Assembly (NCBI GenBank): GCA_024235735.1
Contig: JACKLU010000001.1
Location: 186,001-250,000, forward strand
Source of the DNA: Burkholderiales bacterium
GTDB taxonomy: Bacteria; Pseudomonadota; Gammaproteobacteria; Burkholderiales; Nitrosomonadaceae
DNA: 64,000 bases
Direction: 5' to 3'
Shown: positions 53,417-62,972 of the stretch, in pieces
Numbering within the stretch: position 1 is the stretch's first letter
How the letters are laid out: every line of letters begins with the position of its first letter
Made by a program: the position numbers and the translations under genes
Notes under the pieces: model-generated
The model's input: the letters and a program-made list of their open reading frames with translations, nothing else
What the model was told of the DNA's origin: nothing
Databases searched by the model: none

Positions 53417-55369
53417 TTATTTTTTGTCTTTCACTTCTTCAAATTCAGCATCCACTACGTCGCCTTCAACTGTCTTTTCCCGTTTACCGGCGCCTGAATG
53501 TTCAGCTCCTCCGGCATCACCGGCAGCATGCGTCTGCTGTGCATCGCCCTGTTGATTCTGATACATCTTCTCGGCGAGTTTGTGCGAAGCTTCCGTCAAT
53601 GCCTGGGTTTTTGCATCGATTTCTTCCTTGTTGTCAGATTTCAGAGCTGCCTCAGCATCCTGCAATGCCGCCTCGATTTTGGACTTTTCATCCGCATCCA
53701 GCTGATCACCATACTCTTTCATCGATTTTTTAACCGAGTGGATAATCGCGTCACACTGGTTGCGACTGGATACCAATTCCAGAATCTTGTGATCTTCTTC
53801 CGCATGCGCTTCGGCGTCTTTAACCATACGCTCAATTTCGGCCTCGGACAGTCCGGAACTGGCCTGGATTTTGATTTTATTCTCCTTTCCAGTCGCTTTA
53901 TCTTTTGCCGATACGTGCAGAATGCCATTGGCATCGATGTCAAAAGCCACTTCAATTTGCGGCATACCGCGTGGCGCAGGCGGAATATCCGCCAGATTGA
54001 ACTGCCCCAGACTCTTGTTTCCCGATGCCATTTCGCGCTCGCCCTGCAAGACATGAATCGTAACAGCCGTCTGATTATCATCCGCGGTAGAAAAAACCTG
54101 TTGCGCCTTGGTTGGAATGGTCGTGTTTTTCTGAATCAATTTGGTCATGACGCCGCCAAGCGTTTCAATACCCAGTGACAATGGCGTCACATCGAGCAAC
54201 AACACATCCGTGACATCACCTTGCAACACCCCCCCCTGAATAGCCGCGCCGACAGCAACAGCTTCGTCAGGATTGACATCTTTACGCGGCTCTTTACCGA
54301 AGATCTCTTTAACTTTTTCCTGTACTTTCGGCATCCGGCTTTGACCGCCAACCAGAATCACATCATCAATTTCGGAAGCAGATACACCCGCATCCTTCAT
54401 CGCAATACGACAAGGTTCTGCTGTCCGTTCGATCAATTCCTCCACCAGACTCTCCAGTTTGGCGCGTGTAATTTTGATCGCCATATGTTTGGGGCCACTT
54501 GCATCCGCGGTGATATACGGCAGATTCACTTCGGTTTGCTGGCTGGATGACAATTCGATTTTGGTTTTTTCGGCAGCATCTTTCAAACGTTGCAACGCCA
54601 GCATGTCTTGTCTCAGATCAATGCCGTTTTCTTTTTTGAATTCATCAACCAGATATTCGATGATACGTGAATCGAAATCCTCACCACCCAAGAATGTGTC
54701 GCCATTGGTCGCTAGTACCTCGAATTGATGCTCGCCATCAAGATCCGCAATTTCGATAATTGAAATATCGAAAGTGCCGCCCCCCAGATCATACACCGCA
54801 ATTTTGCGGTCACCTTCCTTTTTGTCCATGCCGAAAGCAAGCGCTGCGGCAGTTGGTTCATTGATAATCCGCTTGACTTCCAATCCAGCGATTTTGCCCG
54901 CGTCCTTGGTTGCTTGGCGTTGCGAATCATTGAAATAGGCCGGCACGGTAATTACCGCTTCGGTTACTGGCTCGCCCAGATAATCCTCTGCGGTTTTTTT
55001 CATTTTTTTAAGTACCTGCGCAGAAACCTCGGGCGGTGCTATTTTTTTGTCTCTCACTTCAACCCAGGCGTCGTTATTGCTCGCCTTGATAATCTTGTAA
55101 GGCACCATTTTAATGTCTTTTTGCACCATCTCCTCGTCAAACCGGCGACCGATCAAACGCTTTACCGCAAACAAAGTGTTTTTCGGATTAGTAACCGCCT
55201 GACGCTTGGCTGAGGCGCCGACCAGTATCTCGTTATCCTCTGTGTAAGCAACGATAGAAGGCGTCGTGCGCGTGCCTTCAGAATTCTCGACCACTTTGGG
55301 TTTGCCACTTTCCATAATTGCGACACAGGAATTGGTTGTACCCAGATCGATACCAATAATTTTTGCCAT
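53417..55369 (-). CDS. dnaK: Chaperone protein DnaK (Hsp70)
   Basis: A 650-residue Hsp70. ATPase domain about 1-385 with IIGIDLGTTNSCVA, VYDLGGGTFDISII and VILVGGQSRMPKVQ; linker VLLLDVTPLSLGIET; substrate-binding domain and helical lid; and a C-terminal tail ending EGDVVDAEFEEVKDKK with the EEV element that binds partners. It acts with DnaJ and GrpE on unfolded proteins. It sits 97 bp after grpE. No truncation. Confidence 0.99.
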   Translation of the reverse strand: MAKIIGIDLGTTNSCVAIMESGKPKVVENSEGTRTTPSIVAYTEDNEILVGASAKRQAVTNPKNTLFAVKRLIGRRFDEEMVQKDIKMVPYKIIKASNNDAWVEVRDKKIAPPEVSAQVLKKMKKTAEDYLGEPVTEAVITVPAYFNDSQRQATKDAGKIAGLEVKRIINEPTAAALAFGMDKKEGDRKIAVYDLGGGTFDISIIEIADLDGEHQFEVLATNGDTFLGGEDFDSRIIEYLVDEFKKENGIDLRQDMLALQRLKDAAEKTKIELSSSQQTEVNLPYITADASGPKHMAIKITRAKLESLVEELIERTAEPCRIAMKDAGVSASEIDDVILVGGQSRMPKVQEKVKEIFGKEPRKDVNPDEAVAVGAAIQGGVLQGDVTDVLLLDVTPLSLGIETLGGVMTKLIQKNTTIPTKAQQVFSTADDNQTAVTIHVLQGEREMASGNKSLGQFNLADIPPAPRGMPQIEVAFDIDANGILHVSAKDKATGKENKIKIQASSGLSEAEIERMVKDAEAHAEEDHKILELVSSRNQCDAIIHSVKKSMKEYGDQLDADEKSKIEAALQDAEAALKSDNKEEIDAKTQALTEASHKLAEKMYQNQQGDAQQTHAAGDAGGAEHSGAGKREKTVEGDVVDAEFEEVKDKK

Positions 55370-55466
55370 TTTAAGATCCTTTAAGAATTAAAAACTGTCC
55401 GTGAATTAATCAGATAAATGGAGTCTTTCCATTGAATTTCAAGCCGGATTTAATTGAATGCGCCTG

Positions 55467-56081
55467 TCAGGCGTCTTTTGTTTTCGATACCATCACGAGC
55501 GCTGGCCGGATCACCCGCTCATGCAGTTTGTAACCTTTCTGCATAACCTGCACGACAGTATTGGGTTCGAGTTCGGAATCAACGGTGCACATAGCCTGAT
55601 GCTGATGCGGATCAAATTTCTCTCCGACCGGATCAATCGCCTTAATATTAAATTTCTCAAAAACAGCGACTAACTGTTTCTGTGTCAACTCCATACCGTT
55701 CTTGAAGTTTTCCACATTGGCATTTTCAACAGCCAGGGCTGCTTCGAGACTGTCCATCACGGTCAGTAACTCGGTGGAAAAATTCTCAACCGCATATTTA
55801 TGCGCATTGGAAACATCAGCCTGAGCACGTCTGCGTACATTTTCAGCTTCGGCTTTGGCGCGTAGCCAGGCATCATGATGTTCAGCCGCTTTACGCTCGG
55901 CTTCTTTCAACGACTGCGCCAAACCAGGCAACGCATCCTGATTGGCTTCATTCTGAACAGTTGTCTGTATGATCTCATCCGTCTCCGCAGCGGGTTGGTT
56001 TAATGATTCGTTTTTTACGTTATCCGGTGATTCTGCGGATTCATCGGGTTTCATATCCTGGGGATTCTGTGAATATTGCAT
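55467..56081 (-). CDS. grpE: Nucleotide exchange factor GrpE
   Basis: A 204-residue GrpE. Acidic disordered N-terminus (about 1-55), long coiled coil (about 55-110), four-helix region with VMDSLEAAL and ALAVENANVENFKNGMEL in part, and C-terminal beta wing (EKFDPHQHQAMCTV, TVVQVMQKGYKLHERVIRPALV). It releases ADP from DnaK. A strong AGGAGG ribosome site precedes the ATG. First gene of the chaperone operon; a sigma-70-like promoter lies 25-53 bp upstream. Confidence 0.97.
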   Translation of the reverse strand: MQYSQNPQDMKPDESAESPDNVKNESLNQPAAETDEIIQTTVQNEANQDALPGLAQSLKEAERKAAEHHDAWLRAKAEAENVRRRAQADVSNAHKYAVENFSTELLTVMDSLEAALAVENANVENFKNGMELTQKQLVAVFEKFNIKAIDPVGEKFDPHQHQAMCTVDSELEPNTVVQVMQKGYKLHERVIRPALVMVSKTKDA

Positions 56082-56106
56082 CGTACCTCCTCTTAACTAT
56101 CTGGGG

Positions 56107-56134
56107 GTTATAGAGACTGTTTTGCTGATTTCAA
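56107..56134 (-). promoter_or_regulatory. Candidate promoter of grpE-dnaK-dnaJ
   Basis: On the minus strand TTGAAA (complement of 56129-56134) and TATAAC (complement of 56107-56112) are spaced by 16 bp, a fair sigma-70 match. The -35 is preceded by C, giving the sigma-32-like CTTGAAA, but the CCCCC run that could serve as a sigma-32 -10 lies too far downstream (over 20 bp). Heat-shock control by sigma-32 is therefore possible but not shown. Confidence 0.5.
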
Positions 56135-56206
56135 GTCCTGTCATGCGATTTTTTTGCAAGGAAATTCGATTTTTATCAGTAACAAGATGTTTCAAAGCGG
56201 ATTTAT

Positions 56207-57583
56207 TCAATTCTTTATTCTGCGCGCGAGTATCCCCGCCTTACCGGTATAATCACGCGGCTTCATCGTCAGCAGCTTTTGTTTCTCGACTTCAGGAATT
56301 TCCAGCCCTTGAATGAACTGATGCAACACTGCCTGAGTGATGCCGCTTTTACCACGTGTCAGCGCCTTGAGTTGCTCATAGGGTTGCGGCACCGCGTACC
56401 GGCGCATGATGGTCTGAATCGGTTCAGCCAGCACTTCCCAGGCATCATCCAGATCTCTGGCGAGTTGATCCGGATTGGCTTCGAGTTTATTCAACCCTTT
56501 ACTGCATGCGTCATAAGCCAACAAAGTATGACCCAGCGCCACCCCCATATTGCGTAACACGGTCGAGTCGGTAAGATCCCGCTGCCAGCGTGAAACCGGC
56601 AGCTTTTCACCCAAATGCCGTAACAACGCATTCGCAATCCCGAGATTACCTTCCGAGTTTTCAAAGTCAATCGGATTGACTTTGTGCGGCATAGTCGAAG
56701 AACCCACTTCATTCGCTTTTGCTTTTTGCTTGAAAAAGCCAAGTGAAATGTATCCCCAGATATCGCGGTTCAAATCCAGCAAAATAGTGTTGATGCGGGC
56801 ATAAGCATCGAACAGTTCCGCAATAGCGTCGTGCGGTTCGATTTGCGTGGTATAGGGATTAAATGTCAGTCCGAGCGATTCAACAAAGGAATGCGCAAAA
56901 CTTTCCCAATCACAATCAGGATAGGCTGACACATGCGCGTTGTAATTACCGACGGCGCCATTGATCTTTCCAAGCACAGCGACATTCTTCAGTTGCTTTC
57001 TGCCACGCTGCAGACGGTAGGCCACATTAGCCATTTCCTTGCCCAGTGTTGTTGGCGTCGCTGGTTGTCCGTGCGTACGTGCAAGCATAGGCAAATCCGC
57101 CAGTTGATGCGCCAGTTCAACCAACTTGGCGATAATGTTATCCAGTGCCGGCAGCATGACCTGCTCCAGGCTTTGTTTGAGCATCAAACCGTGTGACAGG
57201 TTGTTGATATCTTCCGAGGTGCAGGCAAAATGAATAAACTCCGCTGCCGCGGTGACTTCACGATTGTCTGCAAGCTTTTGTTTCAGCCAGTATTCAACAG
57301 CCTTGACATCATGATTCGTAGTTGCTTCTATTGTTTTAACAGCTTCGGCGTCAGCGACGGAAAAATTAGCCACAAGGCTGTTTAATCGCGCGTTGGTTTC
57401 ATTTGAAAATGCCGGCACTTCACTGATTTCAGCTGCGCTGGCAAGCGCCTGCAACCAAGCAACTTCCACCTGAATACGATAACGAATCAGCGCGAACTCA
57501 CTGAAATAATGTTGTAATGGCGCTACTTTTTGGTGGTACCGGCCGTCCAGTGGCGACAAAGCCGTAAGCGTGGAAAAACCCAT
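56207..57583 (-). CDS. purB: Adenylosuccinate lyase
   Basis: A 458-residue lyase of the fumarase/aspartase superfamily, acting twice in purine synthesis (on SAICAR and adenylosuccinate). It has the superfamily signature GSSTMPHKVNP and the catalytic regions TNHDVKAVEYWLK, HFACTSEDINNLSHGL and ARTHGQPATPTTLGKEM. The length matches the E. coli type. It lies upstream of grpE on the same strand with a 125-bp gap that contains the grpE promoter, and is divergent from pycA. Confidence 0.98.
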   Translation of the reverse strand: MGFSTLTALSPLDGRYHQKVAPLQHYFSEFALIRYRIQVEVAWLQALASAAEISEVPAFSNETNARLNSLVANFSVADAEAVKTIEATTNHDVKAVEYWLKQKLADNREVTAAAEFIHFACTSEDINNLSHGLMLKQSLEQVMLPALDNIIAKLVELAHQLADLPMLARTHGQPATPTTLGKEMANVAYRLQRGRKQLKNVAVLGKINGAVGNYNAHVSAYPDCDWESFAHSFVESLGLTFNPYTTQIEPHDAIAELFDAYARINTILLDLNRDIWGYISLGFFKQKAKANEVGSSTMPHKVNPIDFENSEGNLGIANALLRHLGEKLPVSRWQRDLTDSTVLRNMGVALGHTLLAYDACSKGLNKLEANPDQLARDLDDAWEVLAEPIQTIMRRYAVPQPYEQLKALTRGKSGITQAVLHQFIQGLEIPEVEKQKLLTMKPRDYTGKAGILARRIKN

Positions 57584-57758
57584 AACGTTTTTATTTTTGA
57601 ATTAACTTAAATTAATGAGAACATCGATTTTATCATGCCGTGCACCGACGATCCCGGCCAATTGAAAAGGGTGAAAACGTTTCACTTTCAGCCGGAATTC
57701 ACAATGTTCGGGTAGAATATGCGCATCGTTGAATGCATAAAGGAAGAATACCAAAATC

Positions 57759-59177
57759 ATGCTGCGTAAAATCCTGATCGCCAACCGCGGTGAAATTGCC
57801 GTGCGCATTATACGGGCTTGCGCTGAAATGGGTATCCGTTCAGTCGCCATCTATTCGGAAGCGGATCGTTTCGCATTGCATGTCAAGAAAGCGGATGAAG
57901 CCTATTGCATCGGCAGTGAACCGATGTCCTGTTATCTGAATATTTACGCACTGGTTGACTTGGCGCTGGCAACCGGTTGCGACGCTGTTCATCCAGGCTA
58001 TGGATTTTTGTCCGAAAACGCGCAATTTGCTCGTGCGTGCAAAGAACGCCGGTTGATATTCATTGGCCCCGGAGCAGACGTCATACACCGCATGGGTGAT
58101 AAAACAGAAGCCCGGAATGCGATGAAAGCAGCCGGTCTCCCGGTGACACCCGGATCGGAAGGCAACCTGAATTCAGTAGAAGAAGCCCTGGAAGTTGCCG
58201 AACAGATTGGCTACCCCGTCATGCTGAAAGCAACCTCGGGTGGCGGTGGTCGCGGCATCCGGCGTTGCGATGCGGCTGACGAACTCAAACGCAACTACGT
58301 ACGTGTCATATCCGAAGCAACCAAGGCATTTGGCCGCGCCGATGTATTTCTGGAAAAATGCATCGTTAATCCCCGTCATATCGAAGTACAGATTCTCGCG
58401 GATCATCACGGCAACGTGATTCATCTGTACGAGCGCGATTGCTCCATTCAGCGTCGCAACCAGAAACTAATTGAAATCGCGCCATCGCCGCAGCTCGATG
58501 AAGCACAGCGTCAATATATCGGTGGCCTGGCAGTCATTGCCGCCAAATCGGTCGGTTATACCAATGCCGGAACCGTGGAATTTCTGCTCGACGATAACGG
58601 CCGTTTCTACTTCATGGAAATGAATACCCGCGTACAAGTCGAACACACCATCACTGAAACCATCACCGGCGTTGACATCGTCGAAGAACAGATCCGTGTA
58701 GCGGCCGGCTTGCGATTACGCTACCAGCAGGATGAGATCGTGCGGCGAGGCTATGCGATTCAATTCCGCATCAATGCTGAAGATCCAAAAAACAGCTTTC
58801 TACCGAGTTTTGGTCGTATTTCCCGTTATTATGCACCGGGCGGACCGGGTGTGCGAACCGATACCGCCATATATACCGGCTATGAAATACCGCCATTTTA
58901 TGATTCCATGGTTGCAAAAGTCATTGTCAGCGCACTGACCTGGGAAGATGCCATCAAGCGCGGCGAACGCGCGCTGCGCGACATGGGGTTATTCGGCATT
59001 AAAACCACCATTCCGTACTATCTGAGAATTCTCAGACATCCACAGTTTCGCGTAGCAAAGTTTAATACCGGCTTTGTCGAGCAGAATCCGGCACTGATCA
59101 ATTATTCCGATAAACCCAGGCCGGAAGTTCTGGCCAGTGTGATCGCCGCCGCAATGGCATCACATACCGGATTGTAA
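57759..59177 (+). CDS. pycA: Pyruvate carboxylase subunit A (biotin carboxylase)
   Basis: A 472-residue ATP-grasp biotin carboxylase: N-terminal KILIANRGEIAVRIIRA, glycine loop KATSGGGGRGIRR, and EMNTRVQVEHTITE. It is followed after 36 bp by a carboxyltransferase-biotin-carrier gene, which makes this the first half of a two-subunit pyruvate carboxylase and not the acetyl-CoA carboxylase subunit AccC (which pairs with accB). Function: ATP-dependent carboxylation of biotin for oxaloacetate supply. AAGGAAGA precedes the ATG. Divergent from purB. Confidence 0.9.
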   Translation: MLRKILIANRGEIAVRIIRACAEMGIRSVAIYSEADRFALHVKKADEAYCIGSEPMSCYLNIYALVDLALATGCDAVHPGYGFLSENAQFARACKERRLIFIGPGADVIHRMGDKTEARNAMKAAGLPVTPGSEGNLNSVEEALEVAEQIGYPVMLKATSGGGGRGIRRCDAADELKRNYVRVISEATKAFGRADVFLEKCIVNPRHIEVQILADHHGNVIHLYERDCSIQRRNQKLIEIAPSPQLDEAQRQYIGGLAVIAAKSVGYTNAGTVEFLLDDNGRFYFMEMNTRVQVEHTITETITGVDIVEEQIRVAAGLRLRYQQDEIVRRGYAIQFRINAEDPKNSFLPSFGRISRYYAPGGPGVRTDTAIYTGYEIPPFYDSMVAKVIVSALTWEDAIKRGERALRDMGLFGIKTTIPYYLRILRHPQFRVAKFNTGFVEQNPALINYSDKPRPEVLASVIAAAMASHTGL

Positions 59178-59213
59178 GCATACAGACGCTTATCTGGTTA
59201 ATCGAGGAAGAAT

Positions 59214-61040
59214 ATGCAAAAAGTTTATATTACCGATGTAATTTTGCGCGACGCGCATCAATCCCTGATTGCAACCCGGCTGCGTACTGAGGATATGCTG
59301 CCCGCCTGCCCGATGCTCGACAGCATCGGTTACTGGTCACTGGAATGCTGGGGCGGCGCCACCTTTGACGCTTGTCTGCGGTTTCTCAAGGAAGATCCGT
59401 GGGAACGCCTGAGCAAACTGAAAGCCGCATTGCCTACCACCCCCCTGCAAATGCTGGTACGCGGACAGAACCTGCTCGGCTATCGTCACTATTCGGACGA
59501 TGTCGTGCACGCATTTATCAAACGGGCTGCTGAAAATGGTATGGATGTTTTCCGCATCTTTGATGCGCTCAACGACGTGCGCAATCTGACGACCGCCATC
59601 GAAGCCACCAAGGAATCCGGTAAGCATGCGCAAGGTACGATCTGTTATACAACCAGCCCGGCGCATGACATCCGCAGTTTCGTAACACTGGCCAAAGATC
59701 TGGCCAAATTGGGCTGTGATTCGATCGCCATCAAGGACATGGCGGGCTTGCTGACGCCCTATATCACCAGCGAACTGATGAAAGCACTGCGCGACACGGT
59801 TGACCTTCCGATTCATCTGCACTGCCATGCGACCGCGGGACTAGCCGAAATGTGCCAGATAAAAGCCATCGAGGCGGGCTGCCGCCATATCGATACGGCA
59901 TTATCATCCTGGTCAGGCGGAACCAGCCACCCACCCACCGAAAGCATGGTAACGGCGTTGCAGAACACGGAATATGACACCGGTTTGAATCTGGATGCGT
60001 TACAGAAAGCAAACAGCTACTTCACCGAAGTCCGCAAAAAATATCACCGTTTTGAAAGCGAATTTACCGGCGTTGATACTCGTGTTCATGTGTTCCAGGT
60101 ACCCGGCGGCATGATTTCCAATCTCGCCAATCAGCTGCAGGAACGTAACGCACTGGACCGCATCAATGAAGTTTATGAAGAAATTCCCCTGGTGCGCAAA
60201 GACCTCGGCTATCCACCACTGGTCACTCCGACGTCACAGATTGTCGGTACCCAGGCGGTACTCAATGTACTTACCGGCTCACGCTATTCCACGATTACCA
60301 ACGAAGTGAAGCGCTACTTGCAGGGCGGTTATGGCAAGGCCCCCGCGCCTATCAATGCCAATCTGCAAAAACGGGCCATTGGGAAAGAAGAAATTATCGA
60401 TTGCCGACCAGCTGATCTGCTTAAACCGGAACTGGAAAATCTGCGTCAGGAAATCGGCCATCTGGCGCTGAATGATGAAGATGTTCTCAGCTACGCAATG
60501 TTTCCGGAAGTTGGCAAGCAATTCCTGGAATTACGTTCAACCGGCCATCTGATACCCGAACCTTTGGAATTAGCGGTTAACGCCACTAGCGGTGTTCAGA
60601 AAGCACCGACCGAATTCAATGTGGCGTTGCATGGCGAGTCCTATCACATCAAGATTACCGGCACCAGCCCTAAAAATGACACACTGCGGCATTTTTACTT
60701 CATGGTGGACGGCGTACCCGAGGAGATCGTCGTCGAAACACTGGATGAAATCGTTCTTGATGGCGGCACGCAAGGCGCGGTGCAGAGTAACATCGCCAGT
60801 AAACGCCGCCGCCCTTCAGCCGAAGGCGATGTTGTTGTCAGCATGCCATGCAATATTCTCGACGTACTGGTCAAAGTCAGTCAGAAAGTTAACGCCGGGC
60901 AGCCGGTTCTGGTCACTGAGGCCATGAAAATGGAAACCGAAGTCACCGCGCCGATTAGCGGCACCGTCAAGGCCGTTCATGTGATCAAAGGCGAACCGGC
61001 CAATCCGAATGAAGTATTGATTGAAATCGTTGCGGAGTGA
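59214..61040 (+). CDS. pycB: Pyruvate carboxylase subunit B (carboxyltransferase + biotin carrier)
   Basis: A 608-residue protein resembling the oxaloacetate decarboxylase alpha chain. Carboxyltransferase TIM barrel about 1-300 (VILRDAHQSLIATRLRTEDM in the N-terminus, catalytic Lys in SIAIKDMAGLL, metal ligands in LPIHLHCHATAG), linker, and a C-terminal biotinyl domain with the biotin lysine in VTEAMKMETEV. No genes for the sodium-pumping beta and gamma subunits are nearby and a biotin carboxylase gene precedes it, so pyruvate carboxylase is the better reading. It supplies oxaloacetate for biosynthesis. Confidence 0.9.
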   Translation: MQKVYITDVILRDAHQSLIATRLRTEDMLPACPMLDSIGYWSLECWGGATFDACLRFLKEDPWERLSKLKAALPTTPLQMLVRGQNLLGYRHYSDDVVHAFIKRAAENGMDVFRIFDALNDVRNLTTAIEATKESGKHAQGTICYTTSPAHDIRSFVTLAKDLAKLGCDSIAIKDMAGLLTPYITSELMKALRDTVDLPIHLHCHATAGLAEMCQIKAIEAGCRHIDTALSSWSGGTSHPPTESMVTALQNTEYDTGLNLDALQKANSYFTEVRKKYHRFESEFTGVDTRVHVFQVPGGMISNLANQLQERNALDRINEVYEEIPLVRKDLGYPPLVTPTSQIVGTQAVLNVLTGSRYSTITNEVKRYLQGGYGKAPAPINANLQKRAIGKEEIIDCRPADLLKPELENLRQEIGHLALNDEDVLSYAMFPEVGKQFLELRSTGHLIPEPLELAVNATSGVQKAPTEFNVALHGESYHIKITGTSPKNDTLRHFYFMVDGVPEEIVVETLDEIVLDGGTQGAVQSNIASKRRRPSAEGDVVVSMPCNILDVLVKVSQKVNAGQPVLVTEAMKMETEVTAPISGTVKAVHVIKGEPANPNEVLIEIVAE

Positions 61041-61053
61041 CACAGGTACCGCT

Positions 61054-61333
61054 TTACACCCAAAGACTGGCAATAAGCGGATCAAGCACTGCCGCATAAT
61101 CAACAGGCAGTTCCGTTTGCCCGATATCCGGTAGGGTAAAAGCGTTTATGGCGTCAATCAGATCGTCGACCTGACTATCGAGGAATGTTAATCCATCTGC
61201 GTAGTCCTGAATCGTTCAATTCGGTAAGCGGTTCCAAGATGCCAGCTACCAATGGTGAAATTATTTTCAATCTCAGATAATCGCCACCATGCAGCGATTC
61301 AGCCAACGACGACGGACGGCTATCCTCGGTTAT
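61054..61333 (-). pseudogene. Decayed, frameshifted gene fragment of unknown family
   Basis: Two adjacent minus-strand frames read like one protein broken by a frameshift near 61215. The upstream part is ITEDSRPSSLAESLHGGDYL then LRLKIISPLVAGILEPLTEL. The downstream part reads IQDYADGLTFLDSQVDDLI, then DAINAFTLPDIGQTELPV, and ends DPLIASLWV with a stop at 61054. There is no start codon or ribosome site. It is probably the 3' remnant of an old gene. I cannot name it. Confidence 0.45.
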
Positions 61334-61484
61334 TTAGTGTATCTGGGTCTATAAGACCCCGTCACGGCTTTTTGACCATCTAATGGTTTTACTTAGCTTA
61401 AATTCATGGTTACCCCAATACTCATGGTACATGGATTTGTTTACACTGCTCTCCATGATGAATTTAATTATAGGGGTATCTGTA

Positions 61485-61892
61485 ATGAAAACCGGAACAG
61501 CTCAAAATATTACTGCTTTATCCTTACTTGCTTTTGTTTTAATCGCTTTACCCGTTCAGGCTTTAGCAGCGGATCATGACGCAGTTCTTGATGTCGTGGC
61601 GCTAAACGATCGAAATGGCGGCGACCACAATGCACAGGCGCAATACTACAAGCATCAAGCCGATGTATTGCAGACCAAAGTCGAAGATCAGATCAATGCA
61701 CTCAGACACAAACCAAGATCCAGTTTCCTCGGAAGAAATGGCCAACATATCAAAAAACACGTGGAATTTAAGATCCATCAATATGAAATGGCTATCGCAG
61801 ACAATCTGAAAAAAGCTGAATACCACCAGAAAATGGCTGCTGGACAATCAATAAGACCTGCCTCAGTTCATTCTGGTAGAACGAAAAGTTAA
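61485..61892 (+). CDS. Small exported helical protein of unknown function
   Basis: A 135-residue protein with a signal peptide (hydrophobic ALSLLAFVLIALPVQALA, cleavage near ALAA|DH). The mature part is charged and His-rich (NAQAQYYKHQADVLQTKVE, KKHVEFKIHQYEMAIADNLK, AEYHQKMA) and should be mainly helical, like small periplasmic stress or metal-binding proteins. AGGGGT precedes the ATG at 61485; the frame is open to 61383 but the extra residues include no usable start context. A clear terminator follows. No domain recognised. Confidence 0.68.
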   Translation: MKTGTAQNITALSLLAFVLIALPVQALAADHDAVLDVVALNDRNGGDHNAQAQYYKHQADVLQTKVEDQINALRHKPRSSFLGRNGQHIKKHVEFKIHQYEMAIADNLKKAEYHQKMAAGQSIRPASVHSGRTKS

Positions 61893-61948
61893 GAAACAAG
61901 CCGAGCAACACCAAAGAAACACCAAAACCTTACCTGAAACGCCAAAAC

Positions 61949-61976
61949 AAAAAAGCCCACCTTGGTGGGCTTTTTT
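61949..61976. terminator. Bidirectional intrinsic terminator
   Basis: GCCCACC-tt-GGTGGGC with AAAAAA on its left and TTTTTT on its right. It serves the small exported protein gene (plus strand) and, read the other way, the apbE gene (minus strand), whose stop codon lies about 70 bp away. Confidence 0.88.
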
Positions 61977-62043
61977 GCGTAGGCATCCGTAGTTTCGCAT
62001 GCCGGCAATTGTTCGTGTGATATGACTATTCAGTAGTTGAATA

Positions 62044-62970
62044 TTAATTTACGTTTTTTTGATTCTCGATTAACGTGCCGCCAATCCGGCCATTTACATC
62101 GACCCACATATGCGGCAGACCAAGCTCTAGCAACCAATCCGGACCGCGCTCTTCCATTAGCATACCGATGGTTGATGCACTGCCGGCCACGACGCAATAA
62201 TCACTCACAACACTGACCGCTGCCATCGTGCACACTGGCCACCCTGTTTTCGGATTGAGTACATGGCCGTAACGGATATTGTTAACAGTGATGCAGCGTT
62301 CGTAATCGCCGCTGCTGGCAAGTGCGCCGGTATAAAGCAATAATGTTTCGAGAACTCCATCTGGCTGACGAGGATGACGCACTGCTACCCGCCAGGGGCT
62401 GCCGTCAGGATGCGGTCCGATCGCTTTAATATCACCGCCCAGGTTGACGATGCCATGCACAATTCCGGCTTCCCGGCACAGCGCAGCGGCGCGGTCGACT
62501 GCGTATTCCTTGACGATGCCACCAAAATCAATTTCCATTCCCGGCAGATCGAATGACAAAACGGGGCGTACCCACTTGACATGATGCCAGCCGATTTTTT
62601 CTCGTACGCATTCAATCGTCTGACTGTCCGGCAGCTTGCCGGATTTAAAATCCCACACCCTGCGTAACACGCCGGAGGTAATGTCAAACAGGCCATCACT
62701 TTGTTGGTAACAGGTATCGGCATAATCCAGTAGACCGGCTGTTTCTTCATCGACAGACACAGCGCCGCCAGTTGCAGCGACACGATTGATCGCGGATAAA
62801 AAACTGTCCTCACGATAACGGGAATAGCGCGACTCCAGACGCCGCACATCACTCATTGCAATTTCCGCCGCTGCCGTGCCTTTTCCCGCATTGCGCGCAT
62901 ACAACTGGATTGTGCACGGCGAACCCATGGCTCTGAAATCGAAATGATAATAGCGTAAGCGCGCCGTCAC
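62044..62970 (-). CDS. apbE: FAD:protein FMN transferase ApbE
   Basis: A flavin transferase of about 308 residues that attaches FMN to Thr/Ser of exported flavoproteins such as Nqr/Rnf subunits or FMN-binding proteins. Signatures: MGSPCTIQLYA, LDYADTCYQQSDGLFDITSG in part, IDFGGIVKEYAVDRAA, VNLGGDIKAIGPHPDG, RYGHVLNPKTGWP and AGSASTIGMLM (metal site). Start: GTG 62970 two bases after the upstream stop codon; the frame is open to 63060, inside the upstream gene. No lipoprotein box is visible. It is coupled to the Met/His-rich outer-membrane protein gene. Confidence 0.85.
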   Translation of the reverse strand: MTARLRYYHFDFRAMGSPCTIQLYARNAGKGTAAAEIAMSDVRRLESRYSRYREDSFLSAINRVAATGGAVSVDEETAGLLDYADTCYQQSDGLFDITSGVLRRVWDFKSGKLPDSQTIECVREKIGWHHVKWVRPVLSFDLPGMEIDFGGIVKEYAVDRAAALCREAGIVHGIVNLGGDIKAIGPHPDGSPWRVAVRHPRQPDGVLETLLLYTGALASSGDYERCITVNNIRYGHVLNPKTGWPVCTMAAVSVVSDYCVVAGSASTIGMLMEERGPDWLLELGLPHMWVDVNGRIGGTLIENQKNVN

Positions 62971-62972
62971 AG

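Noticed and set aside
56101..56135. Sigma-32 heat-shock promoter for grpE
   Set aside because: CTTGAAA is present but the CCCC run lies more than 20 bp away instead of the usual 11-16; the sigma-70 reading fits better.
59214..61040. Sodium-pumping oxaloacetate decarboxylase alpha subunit
   Set aside because: No beta or gamma subunit genes nearby, and a biotin carboxylase gene precedes it, which fits pyruvate carboxylase.
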